Source: Sequoia sempervirens
Lineage: Eukaryota > Streptophyta > Pinopsida > Cupressales > Cupressaceae
Assembly: GCA_007258455.2 (NCBI GenBank)
Contig: VDFB02252616.1
Location: 123,089,394-123,153,393 of the forward strand
Direction of reading: 5' to 3'
DNA: 64,000 bases
The notes under the pieces: generated by a model
Database searches by the model: none
What the model was told of the DNA's origin: nothing
Seen by the model: the letters and a program-made list of their open reading frames with translations, nothing else
In this document: positions 24,606-36,335 of the stretch, one piece after another
Layout of the letters: every line of letters starts with the position of its first letter
How positions within the stretch are numbered: position 1 is the stretch's first letter
Made by a program: the position numbers and the translations under genes

Positions 24606-25450
24606 TTGCTGATAAAAATTAAGAAGTGTAGTTTCATGAAGGAAGAATCGGTATATATGGGATTTGTGATATGTGTGGATGGATTGAAGGTGGATCCTGA
24701 GAAGGTAAGAGAAATTTTTGAATGGCCTACACCAAAAAGTATTGGAGAGGTAAGATCATTTCATGGATTGGATAGTCTCTACCAAAATTCCATTAGGAAT
24801 TTCAATTCTATTTGTAGTCCTATGACAGAAACGATGGGAGGGGATAAGAAGGATTTTAGGTGGACATCTAGAGTAGACCAAAGTTTTGAGTTGTTGAAAT
24901 AGAAGGTGATTGAGCAGCCTATGTTGGCTTTACCATACTTTAATAAGGTATTTCAGGTAGACTATGATGTAAGTGGAAATGCAATTGGAGCAGTATTAAG
25001 TCAAGAAGGAAGATCGGTAGCTTATTTCAGTGAAAAATTGAGTGATGCTACGAGAAGGAATTCAGTGCATGACCAAGAGTTTTATGTTGTAGTTCAAGCC
25101 TTGAAGAAATGGAGACATTACGTGTTTCCTAAGGATTTTTTGTTGTATACAGATCATTAGGCATTGCAGTATTTGAACAGTCAAGGTAAGTTGAATCAGA
25201 GACACATGAGATGGGTGGAATTCTTGTAGAGTTTATTTTGTTTTGAAACATAGGAGTAGAAATTCAAATATAGTTGTTGATTCTTTGAGTAGGAGAAGGA
25301 ATTTACTAGCAGAGATGAGAGTGGAAGTATTAGGTTTTGATGAATTGAAGAAATTGTATGAGGAAGACCCAGATTTTGCAGAACCTTGGAGAGCTTGTAA
25401 AGAACCAATCTTGGAGGATAGGAGTCAGTGGTTGGATTATTTCATTTAAA
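24606..25450 (+). pseudogene. reverse transcriptase end and RNase H of element F
   Basis: The reading continues with CSFMKEESVYMGFVICVDGL and VDPEKVREIFEWPTPKSIGE (24606-24902). RNase H follows at 24906-25160 with [30 protein letters not shown] and [17 protein letters not shown]. The connection to integrase (SLSRRRNLL, 25243-25449) is shifted. Stops at 24903-24905 and 25158-25160 are in frame. Confidence 0.87.
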
Positions 25451-26606
25451 AATACATGTTGTTTAGAGGGATTTAGTTGTGTATACCCCATTGTTCAATG
25501 AGGGATAGCTTGGTGAAGGAAAAACATAGTGAAGGATTGGCAGGACACTTTGGAATTGACAAGACAGTAGCATTGATAAGTGAGAATTACTTTTGGCCAC
25601 AGATTCATAAGGATGTTAGGAAATTTGTGTAGATTTGCAAAGTTTTCCAAGTTGCAAAAAGGATTTGTCAGAATGTTGGATTGTTTAAGCCTTTGACAAT
25701 TTCAGAGAGACCTTGGGAGGATATCAGCATGGATTTCATACTTGGCTTGCCAAAGACACAGAGAGGTAATGATTCTATATTTGTGGTAGTGGATATATAT
25801 TATAAAATGGAACATTTCATACCTTGTAAGAAGATAATAGATGCAGTACATGTAGCAGACTTGTTTTCCAAATAAGTGGTTTGATTGCATGGATTACCTA
25901 GGAGTATTGTTTCAGACAAAGATACAAAGTTTTTCGGTTACTTTTGGAGGACGCTTTGGAAGAAGTTAAAGATAGATTTAAAGTTCAGTTCTACTTTTCA
26001 CCCACAGATTGATGGATAGACAAAGGTAGTAAATAGGAGTTTGGGGAATTTGTTGAGATGATTGGTTGGAGAGAAGACCAGAAGTTGGGATTTAGTCCTT
26101 GCACAAGTAGAGTTTGCTTAGAGTAATTCAGTGAATAGGAGTATCGGAAAGATGCCTTTTGAGATTGTTACTGGAGTTCATCCTAGAGGTATATCAGAGT
26201 TTTGAGACATTAGTAAGGAAGATAAAAGGAGTGCAAAATTAGAGGAATTTGTAGAACACATGAATAAATTTCATACTCAAGTAAAGCAACAATTGGAAGA
26301 TATGAACCAGAAGGATAAAGAGGGAGCAGATGAAAAAAGGAGACATAAGGAGTTCAAAGTTGGAGATGAAGTGATCATGTATTTGAGAAAGGAAATATCT
26401 CCAGTTGGAACATACGATAAAAGATGAGGAAGTTTGGACCTTGTAATATTTTGAAGAAATTTGATTCAAGAAATGCATATGAAGTAGAGTTACCGAATGG
26501 CATGGATATATCACCTATATTCAACATTGTAGATCTACATCAATACCATGAAGTAGAATTCAGTGAAGACACTAAAGAAAAATTGGAGAAATAGTTTCCT
26601 AAACAA
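25451..26606 (+). pseudogene. integrase of element F (broken)
   Basis: The zinc-binding region is seen as HSEGLAGHFGIDKTVALI near 25530-25590. The core has [20 protein letters not shown] (25725-25785, first catalytic Asp) and [10 protein letters not shown] near 25908-25935 (second Asp). The third catalytic residue is changed: the family has T-E-V-V-N-R and this copy reads TKVVNRSLGNLLR near 26020, so Glu is Lys. The C-terminal part EFKVGDEVIMYLRKE follows near 26345-26400. Several stops are present. Confidence 0.84.
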
Positions 26607-26777
26607 CAATCATATGAGATAGAGGAGATTTTGGATACCAAAGATGGGAGGAAAACACGTGGAAGACAGTAAAAAGAATATCTTATGAAGTGGAAAGGAA
26701 GACTAGTGGAAGATTCTTCTTGGATTTCTTGGGCTGAGGTAGACCGTATTGGTTTTCCTTTAGCCCCAGCAAAGTGA
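26607..26777 (+). pseudogene. chromodomain at the end of element F pol
   Basis: The frame 26607-26777 reads YEIEEILDTKDGR, then one stop, then KEYLMKWKGRLVEDSSWI and ends at TGA. This is the pattern of a C-terminal chromodomain with the Y-L-[VM]-K-W-K-G core followed by a S-S/T-W aromatic position. In chromoviruses it directs integration into marked chromatin. The premature stop lies upstream of the aromatic core. Confidence 0.85.
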
Positions 26778-26808
26778 GGGACTCACTTTTCAAATAACCC
26801 TAGATGTC

Positions 26809-27497
26809 CAATGTAGGAGCATCCTTGGTTTTTGGAAATCTTGCATCAACCAAAAATATTTTCATTTCAGTTTGTTCTTGTTTCAATTTTTATTCATTTC
26901 AAGTTGACAGATTCAACATTTCATCATATTTGCTCACTGGACCCTGCATATCTATATTTGCATCATGGACATGTTCATTTTCCTTATTCCAAGATTTTAG
27001 ATCAATTGGATCTTTTTCCAGCAAATTATCACTTCCAGATTTAATGGTAGTTTCTTGAACTAGCATCAGAATAATTTTCTAAACTAAAGGCTAGTTTGAT
27101 CGCTTGTGGATCTTTCCTGTAACTTGTGGATCTTGACAGTGTGATTGTAATGATATTTGGCCAACGTGGAAGATTCTAGATTTGCAGATATGATATAAAG
27201 CTTGTAATAGATCATTAGTATAGGAGAAAGGGATTAAGTAGATTAATGTAAATTTGAAGTATAATATTTTCGCTCATGTTAAGGAGCATATAGGAATATT
27301 GTATTTTGAGTATGGTGTATCAAGCCTATGAGCTGAATTTGTAAGCCTAGATGTTTCTGGCTGATTGTAATTGAAATTTTTGATAATAAGAAGGTTTGAA
27401 TCTGCATTTTCCTCTAGTTTTTTTTTTTTCATTGTGTGACTCTTGTTACACGGTTCGGATTTTTCTCTTTGAGGACCCTCCTACCGTGGCTACACCA
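26809..27497 (+). repeat. 3' LTR of element F
   Basis: This 689-bp copy starts CAATGTAGGAGC where the 5' copy has TGATGCAGGAGC, a loss of the terminal TG. It lacks about 134 bp compared with the 5' LTR. It ends TACACCA directly before AATAG. Confidence 0.9.
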
Positions 27498-28600
27498 AAT
27501 AGAGTCCTAGGATGTGGTACCAAAAATTTGATACATATGTGTTGAGTTTGGGATTTGAGCATTCTAAATAAAATCATTGTGTTTATTATAAAATTGATGA
27601 TGATTGTTTCTTGTTTATTGTATTAGATGTTGATGATATGTTATTTATTGGTAAAGGGAAAGGTATGATTTCAAAACTAAAATCTCAACTTGTTGCTAAA
27701 TTTTAAATGAAAGACCTTGGTACAGCTAAACACATTCTTGGTATGGAAATTAAAATAGATATATTGAATAGAAAGCTATGGCTTGGCCAAAGTAAGTATG
27801 TCAATACAATTTTATAGATGTTTGATATGCAGGATTGTATACCATTGTATGTTCCTTTTTCAACTAGAACAAAGTTATCTATTTCAGATTGTCCAACATC
27901 CCCATCAAAGATGGAAGAAATGAGAAAAGTTCCATACCAAATTGTAATTGTAAGTTTGATGTATGCTATGGTTTGTACTAGACCAAACAATGCCCAATCA
28001 GTGGGAGTTCTTTCTAGATATATGTCTAATCTTGGTAGATTTTATTGGGATGTAGTTAAAAGAGTCTTCAGATATTTGTGTGGTACCTTAGAGTATTCCT
28101 TGTGTTATCATAGTAATTTGACTGAAGATGAGATTTCCATTGATATTCATGGTTATTTGGATTCATAATTGGTAGGTGATGTTGATAGCAGATGATCCAC
28201 TAGTGCTTATGTGTTTACTTTATTTGGTGGTGCAATTGTTTGGATGAGTAAGTAGCATGTAGTGGTTGCTTTGTCCACTACTAAAGCTAGGTATATGGTA
28301 GCTACTCATGCTTGTAAAGAAGCCATTTGGCTTAAGATACTATGTTCAAATATTAAAATAAAACAAGGTGTAGTGACAATTTATTGTGATATGTCTAGCT
28401 ATGAACATGAAATTTCATGCCAAGACCAAGCACATTGATGTACAATATCATTTTGTTAGAGATATGGTCGAAGATGGTTGGGTGAAGTTGGTTAAGGTAG
28501 AGACTTTGATCAATTTTGTTGATTATTTAACTAATCCTTTGAGTATAGATAATTGCATATGGTGTTCAAAGATTATGGGCCTTTTGATCCCTATAAATTA
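27498..28600 (+). pseudogene. reverse transcriptase end and RNase H of copia C
   Basis: The gene resumes after element F with MWYQKFDTYVLSLGFEHS. The catalytic YVDD motif reads DVDD near 27625-27645. Then follow MKDLGTAKHILGMEIK near 27706-27755 and PYQIVIVSLMYAMVCTRP (27818-28168). RNase H follows near 28195-28600 with ARTKHIDVQYHF-like text (28386-28601). Stops and frameshifts divide the region. Confidence 0.86.
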
Positions 28601-28656
28601 AGAGCATAGATAATTCTAGATGTTTCTCTTGCAAGGTGTTCAACAAGTGGTATATT

Positions 28657-29280
28657 TTTTGGGAAAATATGTCTTAACCTTGCAATTATATAAGGTACTA
28701 TTGATACATAAGCAATAGGGGGCGTGAGGGTACCCCCTACATAGGGTCCAAGGGGATCATCCCCCCAGCAATGGGTTTGGGGTCGTGCACCATGGTGGGG
28801 GTTCAAGGTAGCATCCCCAAAAGCTAAATTTTATGTATATTTTATTATTGTAAATCTAGATCATTCATCATTGGGTCTCAAATCTGACAATCATATTTTT
28901 TTGGCTTGACTTTCCCTAGAAGGAAACCTTATTTTATGAGAGCATTGTATTATAGTTGTATATTGTGATGTATTTTGAGAGGCTGATAGTGATCGTGTTG
29001 CCTTTGGATCTCTATTTGGTGATACTCTTATGAGAATTTTGCTCTACAAGTATACTATAATCTTTGTGATTTCTAAACAATATATTGGGTAGCTTTTGGA
29101 GTGTGGGGTTTTTCTCCCAAAGGGTTTTCCCCACATAAATCACTGTGTTGTGGTATGCATGATATTTATGTTTATTTATGTTTTAGTTTTTGTAATTATT
29201 GTAAAGATCTATAAATTTTTGTATTATCCTCCTCTCAAGATTATTGTAGGAAGTTGTTCTACTGCCTTAGCTTCCTTACA
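28657..29280 (+). repeat. 3' LTR of copia C
   Basis: This copy of about 624 bp starts TTTTGGGAAAAT where the family has TGTTGGGAAAAT, and ends CTTCCTTACA directly before GATTA. It carries the same G/C-run section as the 5' LTR (about 28715-28815). Confidence 0.92.
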
Positions 29281-29480
29281 GATTATGGATCAAATAATAT
29301 ACTTGGCCTAAGTATATCAACATCAAAGAAGAATAAACCAAAAGAGAGAAAGCGATCTAGATAGAAGCCTTATTAAAGTGGCCAAGCTAGAAAATATAGC
29401 CTCAGAACCTATCACTTGATAAAACATTATCATCATGGCCCCATTCTTTCCAGTATCATATATACCTTGATAATTCCCTT
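29281..29480 (-). pseudogene. HAK/KUP fragment, copy 2, upstream piece
   Basis: After the GATTA repeat, the HAK sequence interrupted at 12778 continues. The minus strand reads MIMFYQVIGSEAIF, the counterpart of MIMFYHVRGFEAMF in copy 1, but the following GHF region is frameshifted. Confidence 0.75.
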
Positions 29481-30145
29481 CAAATATGTTTAAACCTTGC
29501 TTTGTGCATTAACTACCCTCCAAATATGTTTAAACCCTACTTTTTTCATCAACTAAAACTAAGACCCTTGTTTCTTTACTCATTCACTTCCAATAATTCT
29601 TCCTCATACAAATCAAGTGATTCCTATAATATTCTACTACAAAAAATTTCTCTCCTATTTCTCAAGGGCACTAGCCCCACATTTTCCATGCCTGGAGTCC
29701 CTTGAATTTTTGAAATATTGACTTCTATACCACCTTTTAAGTCGTAAATTGCATTATCATTCCCAACTAAGTCATGCTCAACTTCTTCTAAACTTGAGGG
29801 AATGAACCCATACAATGATCAACCCAACTCTCCAACCTTCAATTCTCAATGTAATTTTCCACCATTTTTGTATGCTTTTCAAAGAAACAAATAAGACTCC
29901 TAGAAATAGAACAAGTTGTCAAATATTTCGATCTATTTGAGATCTTTCTAGAAACTCTTATATGTCACAAACTTCAATGCAGCCAATATCACCACAAAAA
30001 CATAGAGGGAGTTGTTGCACATGTAGAGATATTCCCATTGTTCTATTATAATCTTCAGTTACCTTCCATTCAGTGTCTTGAATTTTTCATTGGCACCTAA
30101 GACACACTTGATGGTTTGTGAGACATGATGCATAATAGATAATTT
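29481..30145 (-). pseudogene. EDRF1-like fragment, copy 2, first piece
   Basis: This aligns with about 8230-8890 of copy 1. The open minus frame 29815-29624 (YGFIPSSLEEVEHDLVGND...) continues the region after the TPR-like repeat, where copy 1 has stops. Its right edge is the AATTT target repeat of copia B (30141-30145), after which the gene resumes at 36962. Confidence 0.55.
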
Positions 30146-30775
30146 TGTAAGGAAGCTAAGGTAGTAAAAAAAAATTCTGCACTAATCTTGAGAGGAGAAT
30201 AATGCAAAAATTTACAGATCTTTAACAATTACAAAAAGTTAAATAGAAATAAACACAAATATCATGCATACCACAACATAGTGATTTACATGGGGAAAAC
30301 CCTTTCGAGAGAAAAACCCCACACTCCAAAAGTTTCCTGATATATTATTCAAAAATCACAAAGATTACAATATACTTTCAAAGCAAGCTTCTCACGAGAG
30401 TATCATCACCAAATATCAAGAGGCAACATGACTGTTATCATACTCTCAAAATATATCATTGTCTATTGCAGTTATAATATGAAGCCCTCATAAAATAGGG
30501 TTAAATTCTAGGGCAAGATAGGACAACAAAATATCCACCATTAGATCTAAAAGCTAACAATTAATGGCCTAAATTTACAATATATCATTTTAATGTATGT
30601 TGACCATTTTAGGATTTTCTTGAAAATGTTAGCAGACTCACATTTCGCTCCTAAATGCCATCTTGCACTCCCATTGTATATTGCACCTATCTGTGTAACT
30701 AGGAAATATATATATATATATCCTATCAATAATAACCATTATATAATTGCAAAGTTGAGACACATTTTCCAAACA
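30146..30775 (-). repeat. 3' LTR of copia B
   Basis: This 630-bp copy aligns with 36336-36961. It contains a run of TA repeats near 30709-30722. Confidence 0.92.
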
Positions 30776-30832
30776 AATCTCCAACTTGTCGAACACCTTA
30801 CAAGAGCAACGGGACGGAGTAAACATTGTCTC

Positions 30833-31480
30833 TTAATTGCTAGGGGTCAAAAGGCCCATAGTCTCTAAACACCATTTGAACATCTTTGTGCTCACATGCT
30901 TAGTTAAAGAATTAGCAACATTCATCAAAGTCTCTACCTTAACTAGATTCACCCTACCATCTTCGACCATATCTCTAATAAAATGATATTGTACATCAAT
31001 GTGCTTGGTCCTGGCATGAATGTTAGGTTCTTGGCTAGACATATCGCACTCTAACTGTCACAATAAATTATCACTATACCTTGTTTTATTCCAATATCTA
31101 AACACATTCTCTTAAACCAAATTGCTTCTTTAGAAGAATGATTAGCTACCATATACTTTGCTTCAATAGTGGACAAAGCAACCATAGCTTGTTGCTTACT
31201 CATCCAACTAATTACACCACCAAATAAAGTAAACACATAAGCACTGGTGGATTTTCTGCTATCAAAATCACCTGCCCAATCTAAATCCACATAACCATGA
31301 ATATCAAGGGAAATTTTGTCTTTATTCATATTAATATGATAACATAAGGAATAATCTGAAGACTCCTTTAACTGCATCCCAATGAACTCTACCAGGATTA
31401 GACATATATGTGGAAAGAACTCCCACTACTTGGGAAATGTCTGGTCTAGTACAAACCATAGAATACATCAAACTTCCAAT
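30833..31480 (-). pseudogene. RNase H of copia B (broken)
   Basis: The frames 31377-31051 and 31042-30833 carry DIHGYVDLDWAGDFDSRKST, GGVISWMSKQQAMVALSTI and ARTKHIDVQYHFIRDMVEDG. The acidic DLDWAGD region is better kept than in copia A. A frameshift lies between the two frames around CDSQ/SAI. Confidence 0.85.
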
Positions 31481-32430
31481 TAAACTCTAGTAAGTCACTT
31501 TGCTCATGTCTTCCATCTTTGATGGAGATGTTAGACAATCTAAAATAGATCTTTGTTCCAACTCAAACATGAACACACAATGGTCTATAATCCTGCATAT
31601 CAAACCTCTAAAAAATTGAGTTGGCATACTTACTTTGGCCAAGCCATAGATTTTTCTCACTCTATCTCTTTTGATTCCCATCCCAAGAATGTGTTTAGCT
31701 GCACCAAGATCTTTCATTTCAAATTTAGTAGCAAAGTAGCAAGTTGATATTTCAGTTCTAAAATCATACCATTCCCTCTACCAATAAATAACACATCATC
31801 AACACATAATGCAATAAACAAGAAACGATCACCATCAATTTTATAATAAACACAATGATTTGATTTAGAATGCTCAAATACCAAACTCAATACATGTGTA
31901 TCAAATTTCTAGTACCACATCTTAGGACTTAGTTTTAGGCCATACAAATATTTCTTCAATTTGCAAACCAATTTACTTTTACCTTTCACCACATAGTGCT
32001 CTGGTTGTATCAAATAAATATGCTCTTCCAAATCACCATGAAGGAAAGCAGTTTTCACATCCATTTGCTCAACCTCTAAATCATAAGCAGCAGTAATAGA
32101 AAGCAAAAATCTAATGGATGTCATTTTTGTAATAGGAGAAAATATCTCACCATAATCATCACCCTCAAGTTGAGATTAACCCTTCACAACCAACCTTGCT
32201 TTGTACTTCTCAATACCTCCATTTGAACCAATATTTTTATTGAACAACCATTTGCAACCAACAGGTTTTCGTCCTTCAAGAAATGGTACAAGATCCCATG
32301 TATCATTCTTTTTCAAAGATGTCATTCCTTCATCCATAGCAATCTTCCGGGACTCTACATCATTCATACCTACTACCTCTTCTACAAATTTGGGTTCATC
32401 CATGTTAATATTCAAAGCAAAAATACATCT
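31481..32430 (-). pseudogene. reverse transcriptase of copia B (broken)
   Basis: The pieces are WDLVPFLEGRKPVGCKWLF (32415-32176), [18 protein letters not shown] and LYGLKLSPKMWY (32124-31909), then MKDLGAAKHILGMGIKRDR (31717-31487). The catalytic motif reads LCVDDVLF at about 31785-31812, so the Tyr of YVDD is Cys while both Asp remain. Stops separate the pieces. Confidence 0.87.
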
Positions 32431-32439
32431 TCAATCATC

Positions 32440-33691
32440 AGGTGAATACTATTTAAGTGGTTTTTTTATACCTTATAGACCTAGGAACAAGATGAATTGG
32501 AGGTTCTTCCTCCTCTTCTAAAGATCCAGAGCTAGTTAAGCTCTCCTCAACTTCTTGTCTATCCTTGGGCCTCAATTCAACTTTCTCGGGTGTAGAAGGA
32601 AATTGAATCACATCTTTCAATTTAATTTGTTATGGCTGCAATGTAATAGAAGAAGGCTTAGTTTCTCTAAAAATAACACTTCTACTAAATATTACCTTTT
32701 GTGCAACAAGACCCCAAGCTTGTATCATTTCATACCATAACTATATATGATAAAGATGCATTTCACATTCTTGTTCTCCAACTTTGTGCACTTCTCCTTT
32801 AGGACATTTGCATATGCCTTGCAACTAAAAACTCAAAGATGTTTTAATGAAGGCTTGTGACCCGACCATGCCTTTATAGGTGTCTTATCAACAAGAGATA
32901 ATGTAGGAGTCCTATTAATTAGGTAAGAGGCAATGGCAATAGCTTTAGCCCAAAACCTTTGTTCTAGACCAGCCCCACTCAACATACTCCTAGCCTTCTC
33001 CATCAGTGTTCTGGTCATTCCTTTTGCAAATCCATTTTTTTGTGGAGAATATGGAGTTGGATTTTTTCTACAAATACCACAATCTTTATAGAATCTATCA
33101 AAATCATTAGAGAAAATTTCACTGCCATTATCAATCCTCAAACATTTTATTTTCTATTTAGTTTGCAACTCAACCATTGCTTTAAATTCTTTAAATACAC
33201 TAAAAACTTCATATTTACTCTTTAGAAAATATACCTATGTCCTTCTACTATAATCATCAATAAATGAAACATAATATGTGGATTTACCAATTGAACATGT
33301 ACATTTATAGGACCAAACACATCAGAATGAATAAGATCCAATACACCACAAGATTTATGAGAACTTGAGTAAAAGTAAGCACAATTTTGTTTTCCATAAA
33401 TGCAATGCTCACAGAAATCAAATTCAAGATTACAATCAAAAAAACCTTCAACAAAGTTTTTATTTTTCAAGTTCCTTAGACCCTTTTCCCCAATTTGGCC
33501 AAGTCTCTGGTGCCATAACATAGTTTTCTTTGTAGGTAACTTTGATTCAACATAATGAGCACCCTTGGGTACCCAAAATCCATGACCATCTGTTGAAATT
33601 AAAACCCTCACTTCTTCCATAGACATTCTTTTCACATAAGTACTATTGCACTCAATAGTACATGCATCCAGCTTATACAATGTGCCATATA
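32440..33691 (-). pseudogene. integrase of copia B (broken)
   Basis: The frame 33731-33222 (its first codons lie in the insert) holds the pre-integrase zinc-binding region LWHQRLGQIGEKGLRNLKNK with FCEHCIYGKQ, and the first-Asp region LDLIHSDVFGP. The frame 33141-32833 holds RIDNGSEIFSNDFDRFY (second Asp) and PYSPQKNGFAKGMTRTLMEK, where the catalytic-Glu position of V-A-E-R-M is Lys. The C-terminal part (32780-32560) is broken by stops. Confidence 0.85.
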
Positions 33692-35046
33692 TGTGATGTA
33701 GATCAGGGAGGCTTTCAATTAACAAACACAATTCAAGTGTTTTGCAACAACTTTGTAACTCTTAAAATCCTTTCTCATCTACTCTTCACAATTTCAACTA
33801 GTTTCCCTTGTAGCCATCCAAACCTAGAAATTTTCCATATCTCTTGACACTCCTCCAACCCAAAACACAAATAGAATTTAAAATACCCATTTCCTTCTTC
33901 TTTAACATATCTTAGAATTGCATACCTTTGTTTTGGAACATCATCACTCAAAACTAACTGGTACGTTGAACAGGGCTCTAATTAGCCCTAAATTACAAAG
34001 AAACACTCTTCTATAAAACCTACCAACCCCAAATTCCTGTGGAAAGTCATTTACCAACCTATAAAACCTCAAAATCCATAACTTTCATTCAGAGAAACGC
34101 CCATTAACACCTCAAAACCCAAAACCCTCATTTTTAGCAAGTTACAAGGGTGTTTATTGAAAATCCCACTTCCAAACCATCTCTCAACTTTTCACCACTT
34201 CCAACACACCATAATAATTCTACCTATGCTTAAGAAACCTTTATATTTTTCTGCCCCAATATTTTACCACAATTACCTACTCTTAACCACCAACTTTCAC
34301 CCAAAACACTCAAACTTGACAACTAGGGCATCATGCCCAAACCCACAAATGGCCTCCCCTACTCTTCAAAACAATTCTAACATCTAACCCTACTATCTTG
34401 GTCCCATTCCACCAATCCAAAATGAATAAAATTGATGGAATGGGCCATTAGTTCATTTTAAGTATCTACAAACCCCTAAATAGGATGTTATAGACCACCT
34501 GCAAAAAATAGACTATAAAATCTTTATTACTTTATGAAATCAAACCCCACAAAGACAAAAATACACTTAACTCATGTGTTCATCCAATTCAAAACACCTT
34601 CAACCAATTTCTCACAATATGGGTCCATACAAAACCCTGCAACAGCACTGTTCAATGAGAATATACATAATTTTAATGGAAAATAGATATTTTATTGCTT
34701 GGTCTTCAAGAAATCAACATTCTAACTCTTCTTCAAGCCAAGGCCTTTTAAACTTTTTTCAATCAAAATTCAATTACCTCCAACTAAATTTTGAACTACT
34801 AACTGTTGGTATTCCAAATGCATTTTTGCAACTTTTTTTTTGCATTTTACAATGACAACATTTTGCAAGTTTTTTAACATTTTGCAAATTGAATTATCCA
34901 TCCACCTAATGACCTATAAATTAACTTATTACATTATAAAATGGTCTACTATGACCTTATTTTCATACCAAAATACTCACACATCCTAAATTTTATCAAA
35001 AGACTCTACTTGACCAAATTTGCAAAAGAAACTTGGTGCCCCTGCA
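33692..35046. mobile_element. Unclassified 1.36-kb insertion in copia B
   Basis: Comparison with copia A and C shows that the pol text jumps from GTGCCATAT to CTGACACC across this segment. It starts TGTGATGTAGATC and ends CCCCTGCA, compatible with TG...CA LTR ends. The flanks CCATAT (33685-33690) and CCAAT (35047-35051) are only an imperfect target repeat. The plus strand is strikingly poor in G and rich in C and A. No coding is recognised. A solo LTR of a gypsy-type element is the leading guess. Confidence 0.5.
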
Positions 35047-35400
35047 CCAATCTGACACCTCTAGCAATCAACATAGAACCTCTAATCAGCATGCATCCTA
35101 CATAAAAAAATACTTCTTTCATGCCTACATATATTATTATTCTCATAGATAAAAAAAAAATCACTAAACCAAGGATATGCAACACACCACTAATCATTTT
35201 TATTCTACCATCAGGAAACTTGATTTTAAATTTACTACAGCCAACAAAGTCTAAATGAGAATAATCACCCAAGTACACCTTACATGCATCAAATTATTCA
35301 TATTCATATAACCAATCTCTATTAAAGGTCATATGGAAAGATTCACCTGAGTTAATTAACCATGCATCATTACCTCCACAAATTTCCAAAGCTACAATAA
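35047..35400 (-). pseudogene. protease region of copia B (broken)
   Basis: The protease site reads WLINSGESFHMTFNRDW near 35310-35370, so the catalytic Asp is Asn. The linker YLGDYSHLDFVGCSKFKIKF and GVLHILGLV follows (35278-35006). Confidence 0.82.
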
Positions 35401-36211
35401 ATGTGTCGCCATCTTCCTTCTTAGACTTAGAATCATAATCACATTTCTTCTTTTTCTTCTTCTTTTCTTCTTTGCAATCCTTACAGACATATCTAGGCTT
35501 ATTGCAGTTCTAGAAAATAAATTTGAATATTCCAAGAGATTTAGATCTTCCCTTGGACATGGATTTTTCACGCTTCTTATTCTTCTTGCCTTTTGCCTTA
35601 GGTCTTCCACAAAAATTTTGGGCCTCCTTAGAAGTGATGGATACCTTCCTCCTCATCTTTTCAGAAAGAAAAGAACCCACCGCATCTTCAGACTTCAACA
35701 TAACAAAAGTACTCCCAATATCCATTACAAGAGAATCCCACAAATCAGGCAAAGAACAAAGCAAGATTTGGAATTTCTCTTCCTCATCCATTTTGACACC
35801 AACTGATGCCAATTGAGCCATCAACATATTGAATGCTTCCAAGTGGTCTATGATTCATCCACCCTCTTCGACTCTCAAGGAATACAATTTCTTCCTCAAG
35901 AAAATATTGTTCACTAAAGATTTGGCTTGATACATCTCACCAAGCTTCTTCCATAGTTTTTGTGCAGAGGTCTCCTCATGGACATTAATTAAAATAGAGT
36001 TTTTCAAGCACAATTTGATTAGACCATTGGATTTATGATCCATAACATCATATTGAGAAGCTTGAGTAAGATCTTTAGGCCTTGAAACATTGTCATCAAC
36101 AACATCGCACAGATCTCGATCTATTAATAGATTCTCCATCTTAAGCTTCCACATCTCAAAATTATTTCTAGAAAAATTCTTCACCTCTATTCTCCCTAGT
36201 GAACTTTCCAT
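35401..36211 (-). pseudogene. gag of copia B (broken)
   Basis: This starts at the Met at 36211 (MESSLGRIEVKNFSRNNFEM) and runs through the UBN2-type gag core (36211-35855, then 35842-35510 after a frameshift). The later part has MLMAQLASVGVKMDEEEKF and a basic linker. The knuckle region (35500-35450) lies in another frame. It is nearly collinear with gag of A and C. Confidence 0.85.
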
Positions 36212-36321
36212 CTGAAAATTCTTGCAACAAGATCACAAAGTGTCTTCTACACAAGCTCCCACTCAAATCTAGATTAGTTCAAAAAATCCAACAACCCACA
36301 ATTAAAACCAAAGGTGATAAA

Positions 36322-36333
36322 GCTCTGATACCA
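36322..36333 (-). other. Primer-binding site of copia B
   Basis: The minus strand reads TGGTATCAGAGC, an exact initiator-Met-tRNA-type site, two bases inside the 5' LTR. Confidence 0.9.
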
Positions 36334-36335
36334 CT

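Larger units (their letters stand above)
21307..27497 (+). mobile_element. Element F: Ty3/gypsy chromovirus-type retrotransposon
   Basis: LTRs at 21307-22129 and 26809-27497 bound gag, protease, reverse transcriptase, RNase H, integrase and a chromodomain, the order of plant chromoviruses. The ends are TGATGCAGG...TACACCA, and the AATAG target repeat is perfect on both sides. It lies inside the reverse transcriptase of copia C. Stops in every module mark it as inactive, although the reverse transcriptase frame is open for 377 codons. Confidence 0.94.
12779..29280 (+). mobile_element. Copia C: Ty1/copia element invaded by two other elements
   Basis: The LTRs belong to the A/B family at their ends. 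The insertion is bounded by a perfect GATTA repeat at 12774-12778 and 29281-29285. Without the two inserts the element would be about 5.4 kb, close to copia A. The 5' LTR is split by element G, and the reverse transcriptase is split by gypsy element F. Gag, protease, integrase, reverse transcriptase and RNase H all read on the plus strand and are broken. It interrupts the second copy of the HAK/EDRF1-like block. Confidence 0.92.
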
